A DNA stretch of 64,000 bases from Muscardinus avellanarius (Eukaryota > Chordata > Mammalia > Rodentia > Gliridae), in assembly GCA_963383645.1 (NCBI GenBank), contig OY726574.1, positions 58,893,394-58,957,393 on the forward strand. The letters are read 5' to 3'. A program made the position numbers and the translations under genes. Of this stretch, positions 53,744 through 64,000 are shown piece by piece; positions within the stretch are counted from its first letter, which is position 1, and every line of letters starts with the position of its first letter. A model generated the notes under the pieces. That model made no database searches and had not been told where the DNA came from. It was given only the letters and a program-made list of their open reading frames with translations.

Positions 53744-54677
53744 TTTATTTTACCATATACAAAATGCTTCTAAGTCATATTATAAAAATACAAGCCTTGA
53801 GCCAAAACGAAAATTGATTCCATAATATACTTGCCTTGATTCTTTTCCTTCTGTCTTTGAAATGTGTAACAATACAGCTTTCCAAAAGGTGGAACCAAGA
53901 CAGTTGTTGCTGTTTCTCCATTTGACCCAGATGGCTAGAGGACACCCAGCCCCCTGAGCACGTCTTTGGAGGGGGCGGCCCTGCATGCCTGTGTTGTGTT
54001 TTCTGCCTCATTCCTTCTTCAACCTTGACTTCTCGTCCACATAAGAGCCGTGCTCATGAGCAAACTCCAGGCAGGGGAACGTAGCTCCTTGGGTCCTCAG
54101 TGCAGATCCGTGGAGGAGAGGGGGCTCAGAGGTGTGAGTCTGCCTTCTGCCCTGTTTTGGAGGGTTCTGCCAGCTCGTCCATCCCGCCTACCTACCACAG
54201 CAGGGCTCATCTGCCTAAGGTTAGCCAGCCCTTTTGTGTGGTTCTGGTTGTGAGTTCTATGACGACTGAATGACTGAGACTTCAATATGAAGAAATGGGA
54301 TGAAACCACTCCTGGTGTCCGAAGAGTGGCCATTCTGCCAAGCTGTCAATGACAGAAGGTATATTCTTCTAGACAGGGTATGCTCTAACCTGGGCGCCAG
54401 GGCCCCAGGTAGGCAGCAGGATTAGAATTGCCTCTTGGTTTTTTATTTTAATGGGATAACTAGAAGGTAAAAAATAAAGATGGCCAGTGTTCATTCATTC
54501 ATTTTTTTCATTCATACATGTGCTAACCATTTGTAAGTACCAAGAGGACGAACACCAGGGCAGGAGTGTGAAGAAGTGAGCATGCTGCCTGCCTGCTGCG
54601 CCTGCTCTTTGAAGTTCAGTCAGTACTGCTCAGCTCAACAGCACACAGAAGCGAGAGAGAAATTTGGGGGGGGGGGT
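53744..54677. other. Unassigned; includes the source of mosaic block 3
   Basis: No exon recognised. The open frames at 53.8-54.3 kb lack domain features. Confidence 0.4.
54225..54340 (+). repeat. Source of mosaic block 3
   Basis: Non-repetitive sequence present in inverted form at 52068-52183 without a mismatch. No coding exon was recognised here. Confidence 0.9.
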
Positions 54678-54887
54678 TAATGGGGATCAATCCCAGTGGT
54701 ATTCAATCTCTGAGCTAGACCCCTGGCTCTATTTTTTATTTGTATATATCTATTTACTTATTTTAATATGTTTTCACTAAGTTGCGGGGGATCTCAACAA
54801 GTTGCTAAACTTGGCTTCCAATCTGCAATCCTCTTGTCTTAGCCTCCCGAGTACTGAAATTACAGGCTTGCACCACCATACCCTGCT
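54678..54887 (-). mobile_element. B1-dID SINE, antisense
   Basis: AATGGGGATCAATCCCAGTG to GCACCACCATACCCTGC. Confidence 0.9.
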
Positions 54888-54919
54888 CCTGAAAAAAAAT
54901 TTAAAAATAGTTATTCTTA

Positions 54920-55115
54920 AACTGGGCGTGGTGGCACATGCTTGTAATCCCAGCATTTGGGAGCTGAGACAGGAGAGTTGTGGGTTCTCAGACAGCCTCA
55001 GTTACTTAGCGAGGCCCTGTTTCAAAATAAAGAACAAAAAATAGGGCTGGGGGTGTAGCTTGAAGGTAGAATGCCCCTATGTTCCTTCCCCAGTAATATA
55101 CACACACAAAAAAGT
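54920..55115 (+). mobile_element. B1-dID SINE
   Basis: CTGGGCGTGGTGGCACATGC to GTTCCTTCCCCAGTAATA with a CA tail. Confidence 0.92.
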
Positions 55116-55664
55116 CCATCTTCATTATACATAGAGAAATTAAGGGAAGTTTGTCTCCCCACGCTGGAGGCAACTCTTTCAGAGGAGCCGAGCTCACCCT
55201 TGTCCTGACCGGTGGTCCCCACGGTCACTAAATGGAGAAGACCTCAAGCAGGAGCCAGAGCAGGGCCAGGCCAAGGCGCCTGCCCCTGTGGGCAGCCTCC
55301 TCTCAGATCTGTGCTAAGGCCCTTCCCTGAGCGCAGCTTTACTGTCCCTCAAGGGTCTTCCAGCCCACTGCTTTGCAAGGTGCACTCGCGTACCTAAAGG
55401 AAATAAGAAAATAAGCTCTCTCCCCTGGAAGTCCCCGTCTCCCCGTCCCGCACCCCAGCACTTGTGAACAGGGCCCTCCCCTGTGGCTTGGCAGTGCTAA
55501 GGGGCTGTCTGTGGAAGAGTGTCTCTACAGGAGCAAGGCCGCCTCCATCCCCCAGCTTGGGCTTCTGGAGCTGAGGAATCAGACTAAATATGAGACAGTA
55601 ACTTCCTCCTGACAGAAACCATACATTCTCCTCCTCATCCCTCCCCCCCCCTTTTTTTTTTTGC
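55116..55664. other. Unassigned, GC-moderate sequence
   Basis: Open frames on both strands without domain features; no exon claimed. Confidence 0.4.
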
Positions 55665-55725
55665 CAGGGGCATTTACTGGAGATTGAACCCAGGAGTATT
55701 CTACCTCTGACCTTCACTACCAATC
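55665..55725 (-). mobile_element. Outer B1-dID SINE, right half, antisense
   Basis: TTACTGGAGATTGAACCCAG to TACCAATCCTATT, then interrupted by another SINE; continues at 55972. Confidence 0.82.
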
Positions 55726-55729
55726 CTAT

Positions 55730-55768
<39 letters not shown>

Positions 55769-55971
55769 TAGTACTGGGGATGGAACTCAGGGGCTTTCTA
55801 CCTCCAAGCTATCCTCCCAGACAAATTTTTTATATTTTATTTGGAAACAGGGTCTCACTACATTGCTGAAAGCCTCGCTAAATAGCTGAGGCTGGCTTTG
55901 AACCTGTACAATCCTCCCGTCTCGGCCTCCCAAGCACGGGGATTACAGGTGTGCCCCAGCACACCCGACCT
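55726..55971 (-). mobile_element. Nested B1-dID SINE, antisense, with (TTTA)n tail
   Basis: (TTTA)11, GTACTGGGGATGGAACTCAG to GTGCCCCAGCACACCCGACC, lying within the outer copy's linker. Confidence 0.9.
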
Positions 55972-56112
55972 TTTATTTATTTATTTTGAAACAGAGTCTC
56001 ACCAAACTGCTAAGGGTCTCAGTAAGTTGTTGAAGCTGACCTCAAACCTGTGATCCTCCTACCTTGGCCTCCCAAGTACTGGGATTACAGATATACGCCA
56101 TTACACCCGGCT
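55972..56112 (-). mobile_element. Outer B1-dID SINE, left half, antisense
   Basis: TTTATTTTGAAACAGAGTCT to CGCCATTACACCCGGCT. Confidence 0.88.
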
Positions 56113-57055
56113 CCCTGCACTGTCTTTTATCCTTTACCCTCCAATCACAAAACTCTTAATTCTTTAATGGTCTTCCTATTAAAATCTTGGCACTGGCTCC
56201 TTAGTTGAGTGTATGAGTCACAGAAGACAGGCAATGCATTTGCTGAATTAATTAATTAATTAATTAAGTCACTCGTGTGTTTACCCTGCCCCCACCATGC
56301 CACTCTCCTATGAATGGCCTTACCTGATATCCCCAGCTCCAGTGGTTCCCACCAAGGCAACCATTCCCTCTGGCCCCAGGCCAGATGTGCGTGACCTTCG
56401 CTAGATGTGGCCCTGTCTGGGATGGGAGGGTGGGCAGGTGGAGATGTGGCCACACTCGTTCTCTTTACTGAGGTCCATTCTAATGGCCGGCAGCTCCATG
56501 CAACCAGTATGGGTCCGTAGGAAAAATGTCAAGACAAGTAAAGCTCGTTCTTCCTGACATTCGTCATTTTGGGAGCCAAATAACTATTATTTATTGACTT
56601 GCATAACATGGCCTGATCATGCGGTGAAATAATCTATCTGCAGCATGAGTCAGATTGCAATTAAAGCTACAGGGAACTTCAGTCTTAACTCTCCGGTTAG
56701 GGGGGGTTAAGATCTCATCTACGGAACTGCAATAAACACATCATTTCATTTTTTCCTGAAAAAATATAAAATTAAAATGGAAAGGCAGAAATAAGCACAC
56801 AAAAATGCTAGACATAAATTCCATGGAGACAAAAATTAGCAACTTCTCTCAGGCAACACAAAATGTGGATCCCACAGAGGTCCCTGGCCAAACACCAGAT
56901 AGGGCCATCATGGCTGTCCAGAACAGAGATATTGCATTCGTAATTCAAGTGCACTTCTTGACTATCACAAGGACTACTTCTGTAACTTTAGAAAAATACA
57001 TTCATAGGGGACTAGAAAGCTAAAAGTAATTTTAAGGGAATAGAAGGCATTTTAC
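56113..57055. other. Unassigned sequence
   Basis: No exon or repeat recognised, apart from a short TTAA tandem near 56248-56265. Confidence 0.4.
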
Positions 57056-57290
57056 TCTGTGTGTGTGTGCGTGCGTGCGTGCGTGTGTGTGTGTATGTGT
57101 TACTGGGGATTGAATCCAAGAACATTACACCTCTGAGCTATACCCCTAGCCCTATTTTACTTTGAAGCAAACATCTCACTAAGTTTCTGCGGGCTTCACT
57201 AAATGCTGAGGCTGGCCTCACGCCTTCAATCCTGTCTCAGCCTTCCACATACTGTGATTACAGGTGTGTGCCGCCATGCATATCTGGCTG
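57056..57290 (-). mobile_element. B1-dID SINE, antisense, with (GT/GC)n tail
   Basis: A GTGTGCGTGCGTGC-type tail, then TTACTGGGGATTGAATCCAA to GTGCCGCCATGCATATCTGG. Confidence 0.88.
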
Positions 57291-57549
57291 GCATTTCACT
57301 TTTTTCTCCTTATTTCAGTTAAGAGATCAGAACACAGAACAGCATTTTAGCTACACGTTAAAGAAAGAGGATTCTAGGGTGTCATTCGTGTGGTAAAGTT
57401 GTTCCTTGCTGGAAAAAAAAATGCAGGTAACACAACTGGCACATAGTAGGTCTTCTATAAATAAAAGCTACCCTACATTTTGACTTTGAACATGATTGGA
57501 AGAGGCAGACACAGGGGCACACAACAAGTTTATATTCTTTTTTGTTGTT

Positions 57550-57738
57550 ATTTTGGTACTAGGGATGGCAGAGGCATTCTACCTTCAAACTACGTTCTCA
57601 GTCCTTTTTCTATTTATTGTGTTGGTCTACTGGACTGCTGAGAATCTTACTACACTGCTGAGGCTGTCCTGAAACCTGCCATCCTCCTGGGTGAGCCTCC
57701 CAAATACTGGGGTTACAGGCTTGGGCCGCCAAGTGGGC
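57550..57738 (-). mobile_element. B1-dID SINE, antisense
   Basis: TTTGGTACTAGGGATGGCAG to GGCTTGGGCCGCCAAGTGGG. Confidence 0.82.
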
Positions 57739-58449
57739 GTTCTCAAAGGTAAACTCCACCCCTTCTCTTAATTCCTAGCTAGTGTGCTGTGGTTGCACCA
57801 AGAGCCTGTGTCTTTCTTCCTAAGAACGTCCACATTAGACCAAAGATAATGTCCTAGAATGTGTGCTCTACATAGAGACCACAGAATGGAAAATTAGGTC
57901 CCGAAAGATTTAAAGGGATATTGAACGTGAAACAATGCCTCAAAATACAAACGTACCCCTCCCGACTGCACAGTTAAGTGTGGTACACAATGCACCCGGC
58001 CCTCCCCAGAAGCACAGTCCAGGGCTGCTAGCTGTTCTCAGGCCTCATACCTAATGTACTCAGTCTTTAAATTTAGGCATGATCAGTATTATTCAGATCA
58101 GCAAGATGGCCATCTGCTTTCAGGCATGCAGCTGCTAGCCTTTACACGGCAGCTTTCTGTGACTCATAACTTATTCATCCCAGGATGGGCTCAGACATCT
58201 GCTTTATCATCAATTCAGCTTGTCACAGTGTTTCGCTTTAAAGTTTCATAGCCTCTATCCGGGTGACATAGTGAGCCAAGAACTCATCCTTCCACAGAGT
58301 GAAATGGACCACTCCCAAGACTGATGCCCAGTCTTGAGATCACGGATGTGCATTTGCACGGAAAATACACAATATTCGACATTCCCCTTAAAACAACAGT
58401 GACATCAGTAACAGCTACCATTTAGTCCACTGTGGCCCAGGTACTTATC
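57739..58449. other. Unassigned sequence
   Basis: No exon or repeat recognised. Confidence 0.4.
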
Positions 58450-59000
58450 TTTTTCTCTCACTTTTTAATTGTTTCGTTAACATGTATTCACTTCACATAT
58501 TAATAGGGTGCAGTGTGATATTTCAACACATTCATATAGGAAAATGTACCCGGTCAAGGCAGTTAGCGTTCTTGTGTCCTTATCATTTCTTTACATTTGA
58601 GCCTTTGAGTACCTGTCTTCTAAATCGTGGTGAAATGTGCAGTAAGCTACATGAACTATAGTCATCCTACTGTGGTGGGGAGCACCAGAATTTATTTCCT
58701 CTATCTACTTATTCCCTTTAGCCACCCACCCCACCCATCATCCAGTAATCAATATTCTACACTCAGGCCAAGTTTATTTTAGTTTGCACAAATTAGAAAG
58801 AACATGTAGTTTCTGTGTCTGGCTTATTTCATATAATGCCTTCCAGTTCCATCCATTTTGCTGCAAATGTCAGGATTGGCTTCTTTTATAATTGAATACT
58901 ATTATATGTATATACGCATATTATTTTTTTTCTTAACACATTCATCCATTGATGGGCACCTAAGGTTGATTCCGTATCTTTGCCATAGGGGATAATTAAA
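58450..59000 (-). mobile_element. L1 3' end, antisense
   Basis: GGGTGCAGTGTGATATTTCA (old L1 3' UTR), CTTCCAGTTCCATCCATTTT and TTCATCCATTGATGGGCACC are in reverse-complement L1 order. Non-coding. Confidence 0.85.
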
Positions 59001-59029
59001 CATCTTCATTATGACTCCAGAAAATACAT

Positions 59030-59150
59030 ATTATGATCTTCATTTTCCAAATCAAATGAGCAAATCAACAAGACCAGATAATGTGCCCGATGCTGTTAAG
59101 TGTAGGATTGGCAGAAATGATTTGCTTGAACCCAGACCTATTTGTTCCCC
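59030..59150 (+). mobile_element. MIR fragment
   Basis: ATTTTCCAAATCAAATGAGC, a middle with GCTGTTAAGTGTAGGATTGG, and TTGCTTGAACCCAGACCTA follow the MIR core order. The open frame over it is coincidental. Confidence 0.55.
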
Positions 59151-59685
59151 GACCAAAATGACTGCAACAGCCAACTTTGTTCGATATTTGACTATCTATG
59201 GAACAACCAGAGTATCTCATCACGTTTATAGAGAAGGAGATTCTACCTAGCCTTCTGCCATTTATCCTCAACCCAAGGACGTTCTCACATGTGGCACTTA
59301 ATTAACGTAAGCACCTTGTAAACTATAAAGCACTTTGTACACTCACTGAATCTTTCTGTTCTGCTGGGACAACTTTTGGCAATCTTGGCAATCCATTACT
59401 CCATCACTAAGGGGCATCCTGGGCCAGACAGAGAATCCAGAAGAGGAGAGTCCAGCTCTCTTTGGTCTGAGAAAATAGCACTTTTATATTCTAACACAGA
59501 AGACGTTTGTAATATATAGAAAATCTTCTCCAAAGGAGACTAGTTTTATCAAGTATATATTTTTTGCATCAAAATTGTTTCCTACAAATTGAATGTTGAT
59601 TCCTATTATTTATTATGTCATGTACAGGAAGTAAGTAGGCCCAGTTTAAACTTTTGGTTCTGTGACCTAAAATTGATCAGGTTTC
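59151..59685. other. Unassigned sequence
   Basis: Nothing recognised. Confidence 0.4.
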
Positions 59686-59700
59686 TGAGTCTCACTTTTA

Positions 59701-59938
59701 TTTTATTTTATTTTATTTTATTTTATTTTATTTTGGGGGGGTACTGGGGATGAAACCCAGAGGCATTCTACCTCCAAGCTACACCCCTGTCCTATTTTTT
59801 TTTATTCTTTATTCTGAAACAGGGTCTTGCTAAGTTGCAAAGGACCTCACTAAGTAGCTGAGGCTGTCCTTGAACCACAATCCTCTGGTCTCATCCTCCC
59901 AAATGCTGGGATTACAAGCGTGCACCACCACGCCTGGC
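59701..59938 (-). mobile_element. B1-dID SINE, antisense, (TTTTA)n tail, with TSD
   Basis: Seven TTTTA units, then GTACTGGGGATGAAACCCAG to GCACCACCACGCCTGGC. TGAGTCTCACTTTTA (59686-59700) matches TGAATCTCACTCTTA (59939-59953). Confidence 0.93.
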
Positions 59939-60123
59939 TGAATCTCACTCTTATTATTTGGAAAAAAAAGAAAATAGTAACACCTTTTGCTCTGTTTTTT
60001 GTTTAATATTATGTGTAGAAGGCAACTAAATGGCATGAAAAGATGATAATGGTAAATTATGTAAACAATCACATCAAATAAGTAGGCATGTCAGAATAAC
60101 GTCTTGTTTATTTTAATTTTTTA

Positions 60124-60331
60124 TTTTTTTGGTGGTACTGGGGGTGGAACCCAGAGGCTTTCTACCTCCGGGCTATACTCCCAGACCCATTTACATTTTA
60201 TTTTGGAAACAGGGTCTCACTAAGTTGCTGAGAGCCTGACTAAGTAGCTGAGGCTGGCTTCGAACCTGCGCAATCCTCCTGTCTCAGCCTCCCAAGTGCG
60301 GGGATTACAAGCATGCGCCACCACGCCCGGC
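60124..60331 (-). mobile_element. B1-dID SINE, antisense
   Basis: GGTGGTACTGGGGGTGGAAC to GCGCCACCACGCCCGGC. Confidence 0.94.
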
Positions 60332-61043
60332 TTTGTATAAAAGGGAGGGGATATATATTCATAGAGACAAAGACTTGAAAGTTATATATAAAATAACATT
60401 GCTGCTGGATGGTGGTATAAGTTATTTCTTTTTGATTGTCTGTGCTTTCTAAAAGTTCTAAAACTATAACAAATGCAATATTTCAAATGAAATGATATAA
60501 TTAATTGTAAGTGATAACAGGGAATTAGAAAATAGAGTTATTATAAAAGAAAGATATTTAAGCAGTGAGTAATTTAAATCATTTTAAAACTCTACATTTG
60601 ATTAAAAACAAGACTCAATAGTATGCTGTCTACAAGATACCTACATTGCATATAGTGATGAAGCTTAAAAGTAAAAGGATGATCAGATGTTACACAGTTG
60701 GTTGCCAATATTCACATGAAGTGTCTTCTGCAAAGCTGGTGTGAACAGTACATCACCAATGTGGAGCCACTGCTCCTAGGGGGAATACAGTTACATCCGG
60801 TAGCCTTTGTTACAACACTTTTATCAATGAAGAAACATATGGCTTTATTTTATGTGTGTTTTTATTTTTAAAATATGCGTATTTCTGTTTACTATCTGTT
60901 CATTTATATTGGACTCCCAGCCAGTAGCACTGTAATTCAGGCCCAAATGGAGCTTCTCTAGCACATACATTTTCTCACTAGGTACATCACAGCCTTCTCA
61001 CACTTGGGAATGCCAGACAGCCTCTGAGCCTAATGCTTAAGGG

Positions 61044-61083
<40 letters not shown>

Positions 61084-61263
61084 ACGCACGCGCTTGCACA
61101 CATGAGCACATGCACAGCATTGGGAATGCAACCCATAGGCGTCCTGCCTCTAGGTAAAGTCTTCTACCTCTAGGTAGGTCTCACTGCTGAGGACCTCACC
61201 TGTGGTCCTCCTATCTCAGCCTCTCAAGTACTGGGATTAAAAGTATGCATTGCATTGCCTGGC
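61044..61263 (-). mobile_element. B1-dID SINE, antisense, with (GT)n tail
   Basis: About 19 GT units at 61044-61082, then CATTGGGAATGCAACCCATA to a left half ending GCATTGCATTGCCTGGC. Confidence 0.82.
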
Positions 61264-61752
61264 TTAAGAGCCATTTTAAATAGTGAAATCACCACCAAAA
61301 AGTATGAAAAGGTGAAAAATGTAGCACTAATTCTGCACGAGAAGCAGCCCTGCTTCCAGTATCAGAGCAGAGACGAGCAGAGACAGCGCACAACCTCAGC
61401 TGGTAAGGTACTATGTTGAGTGATACAAAGTGTCTGCCCCTCCTCGCTTATCTGAGAGTACCAGCAGAAGAGCTGCATGAATTTTCAAAATACAAATACA
61501 TTTTAGTGAATAGGCAAATTCACAAATGTGGAGTTCACAAATAATGAAATTTCACTGTATCATGCAACCACTAAACAAAAGAAACCTGGGATTCTTATCA
61601 GTCAAAATTAGACTTTAGAACAAAGTTAAGCTGAAATAAAGAGGAAAAGTAACTTCTACATTTTATATGGAACTATAAAATATCCTGAAGAGCCAAAGAA
61701 ATTCTGAGCAAATAGAACAGGTCTCACAGTACCTAACTTCTAAACATATTAC

Positions 61753-61955
61753 AGCTGGGTGTGATGGCTCATGCTTGTAATCCCAGTTCTTGAGAGGCTG
61801 AGAAAGAAGGATTATAGGTTTGCAACTAGACTCAGCTACTAAGTGAGGCCCTCCACAACTTAGCAAGGCCCTGTTTCAAAATAAAAAAAAATAAAAAATA
61901 GTTCTGGGAGTATATCTCAAAGTTAGAATGCCTCTGGGTTCAATTTCCAGTCACA
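61753..61955 (+). mobile_element. B1-dID SINE inserted in L1
   Basis: CAGCTGGGTGTGATGGCTCA to GGTTCAATTTCCAGTCACAC. Confidence 0.9.
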
Positions 61956-62049
61956 CAGACACAAACAGACACACACACACACACACAAGCATACACACAC
62001 TATATATGTATGTTTATCTATCTATATATGTACACTATATATATATATA

Positions 62050-62085
<36 letters not shown>

Positions 62086-62103
62086 TATATATATATATAT
62101 ATA
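61956..62103. repeat. (CA)n and (TA)n microsatellite
   Basis: CA units from the SINE tail, then two blocks of TATATA. Strongly self-complementary. Confidence 0.97.
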
Positions 62104-62675
62104 TTAAGGCTATAGTAATTAGAATTGCATAGTACTGGTATAAAAACATACATGTAGACCAAACAAAAAACAGACATCCCAGAAATAAATTTACATACTT
62201 ATAAAATTGAATTTTTACAAAGACTCCATACATTGGGGAAGAAAACTTTTTTCAATAAATAGTACTGAAAAAGTTGAATGTCCATATGTAGAGAAATAAA
62301 AATATGCTCTATCTCTCAGCATCAAAATAAAAAATAGATCAAAGACTTGGATGGAAGACTCAGAACTACGAAATTCTAGAACAAAAGATAGAAAAGTGAC
62401 CCCAAAAACTTACACAGATAGAGAAAAATTTGACAAATGAGATTGTGTCAGCTAAAAAGCTTCACAGCATAGGAAATAAAGAACAGAATGAAGTTACAAC
62501 TTACAGAATAAAGTTACAACCTACAGAATGGAAGAAAAAAATTTAAAACATTCACCTGGCCAGAGATTAATATCCAAAATATATAAGATACTTTAAAAAC
62601 ACAGAGACAAATAATTCAAATTTAAAGTAGAAAAATGATCTGAAAAGACATTTTTCCAAAAAAAAAGACATACAA

Positions 62676-62862
62676 ACTGGGTGTGGTGCTGCATGCCTCT
62701 AATCTCAGTCTTTATGAGGCTGAGAGAAGAGAATTGCAGGTGCAAGGACAGCCTGAGCACAGTAGTGAGACTCTCAACAACTTAGTGAAACCCTATTTCA
62801 AAAGAAAAAGGGCTGGGGTATAGCTTGGAGGTAGAATGCTCCAGTTTCAATCCCCAGTACCA
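62676..62862 (+). mobile_element. B1-dID SINE inserted in L1
   Basis: AAACTGGGTGTGGTGCTGCA to GTTTCAATCCCCAGTACC. Confidence 0.9.
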
Positions 62863-63799
62863 GAAGATGAAGAGAAGAAGATGGAGGAGGAGAAGACAAA
62901 TATATGAGAAATATTTTTTATGATTAACCACCACCAGCGCAATGCAAACCAAGACCACCATGAGATGTCATCTCACCCCAGTTAAAGTGGCAATTATGAA
63001 AAAGACAAAAAAATAACAAATGATGCCATAAATGTAGAGAAAAGTGATGCTTTTACACTGTCGGTAGGAATATCAATTAGTAAACCCATTATAGAGAAAA
63101 ATATGGAGGTTCAAAAAAAAAAAAAACACGCACAACTGAAATAGACCTGCCAGTTGACTGCACTCCTTCTTTTCAAAGAAAATGAAAATGGCATATCAAA
63201 GAGATGCCTACATCCCCATGTTTATTAAGGCACTATTCATTATTGCTAAGATATCAAATTCATCTAGGTGTCCATCACAGGTTGAATGGATAAATATAAT
63301 ATGGCATAAATACACAATAGAATATTATTCATCCATAAAAAGAACAAAATCCTGTCATTTACAGCAAAATGGATGAAACGAGAAGAAGCCATGTTAAGTG
63401 AAATAAACTGGACACAGAAAAAAATGCTACATGTTCTCTCTCATATGTGGAAGCGAAAAAATACTCAGTCTGAATGTAGGGTAGTGATGACGAGAGGCTG
63501 AGATGGATGGAGAAGGAGGCGAGAGAGGGAGGCTGGACAGTGGATACCAAAACACATCTGGATGGACGCAAGAAGTTCTAGTGTTCACAGCACAATGGGG
63601 TAACGATGGCATAGTAACCTTATTTTATATTTTATGAAGAATTACAAGAGGGGAGCTCAAGTTTCTAAACAATGAAATGTTAAGAAGAAGGATATGCTAA
63701 CTATCTTGATTTGATCAGTACATGTTGTACACATGTGGAGAAATATCACACTGTGTCCTACAGACACGTATGTTAACAAAAATAAATTAAGAGTCACTT

Positions 63800-64000
63800 C
63801 AAAATGGATCATAGACCTGCATGTAAATTTATAAAACTTTGGGGGGGGGAATCTTTAGGACCTTGGATTAAGCAAAAGTTCTTAGATATATCATCGAAAG
63901 TATAATCTACTAAAATTAAAAACTTTTACTCTGAAAAATAAAAAATAGTGTTAAAACATGAAAAAACTAACAGCAAACTGGGAAAAAATGTTTGCAAATC
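63800..64000 (+). mobile_element. L1 ORF2 fragment, cut by the window end
   Basis: TGGATCATAGACCTGCATGT and AACAGCAAACTGGGAAAAAA are ORF2-type L1 sequence, restarting after the 3' end of the previous copy, so it is a second element. Confidence 0.75.

Larger units (their letters stand above)
60590..63790 (+). mobile_element. Old L1, sense, broken by SINEs and AT repeats
   Basis: L1 order is preserved: TATGCTGTCTACAAGATACC, GGAACTATAAAATATCCTGA, AAGGCTATAGTAATTAGAAT, TGGTATAAAAACATACATGT, ATGAGATGTCATCTCACCCC, GAAGCCATGTTAAGTGAAAT, GTTCTCTCTCATATGTGGAA and the 3' UTR GATATGCTAACTATCTTGAT. Many stops; no coding frame. 60700-61550 contains other sequence. Confidence 0.8.

Noticed and set aside
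59011..59250. 79-aa open frame
   Set aside because: It overlaps a MIR-like repeat and shows no domain features.

Overview
This is mammalian nuclear DNA dense in retrotransposons. The commonest repeat is a dimeric SINE. Its left half is 7SL/B1-like (GCCGGGCGTGGTGGCGCACGC) and its right half is ID/tRNA-Ala-like (GGGCTGGGGGTGTAGCTCAG, then GTTCAATCCCCAGTACC). That is the B1-dID architecture known from squirrel-related rodents, so I read the window as a sciurid-type rodent (squirrel, marmot or ground squirrel). This rests on family recognition, not on a database match.

One host gene part is recognisable: the last coding exon of AKAIN1 (A-kinase anchor inhibitor 1) on the minus strand at 14354-14562. 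It lies in a CpG-rich block. A plausible 3' UTR runs down to about 12.5 kb, and its intron would occupy the higher coordinates. I found no first coding exon and no other cellular gene.

Layout. 1-5 kb: SINEs, CA repeats and MaLR-like LTRs. 5-5.7 kb: an LTR followed by a SINE carrying an inverted 131-bp copy of that LTR. 6-8 kb: antisense old L1. 10-12 kb: a younger sense L1 with target-site duplications and a 3' transduction. 12.3-14.7 kb: the AKAIN1 terminal exon. 15-27 kb: SINEs, purine arrays and a short L1 piece. 27.5-32.8 kb: long antisense old L1 broken up by SINEs. 33-38.5 kb: mostly unassigned intronic or intergenic DNA. 38.6-39.9 kb: sense L1. 43.2-43.8 kb: antisense L1. 46-46.5 kb: GATA arrays. 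47.5-51 kb: a nested SINE/SINE/L1 block. 51.7-52.4 kb: a patchwork of short templated copies beside an AT array. 58.4-59 kb: antisense L1. 60.6-64 kb: sense old L1 fragments.

The two most unusual objects are these. (1) 47661-50710 is an L1-derived insertion with an apparently complete 5' end, an intact ORF1 (305 aa) and an L1 3' tail, but no ORF2. An antisense piece of older L1 lies in its place. It carries a 3' transduction and a 16-bp target-site duplication inside a SINE, which resembles an independently formed half-L1 (HAL1-like) element. (2) 51741-52250 is built from at least four pieces copied in both orientations from sites 4.7 kb upstream and 1.4-2.1 kb downstream, one of them 116/116 identical. 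A shared 25-bp node recurs between the pieces, which looks like replicative template switching.
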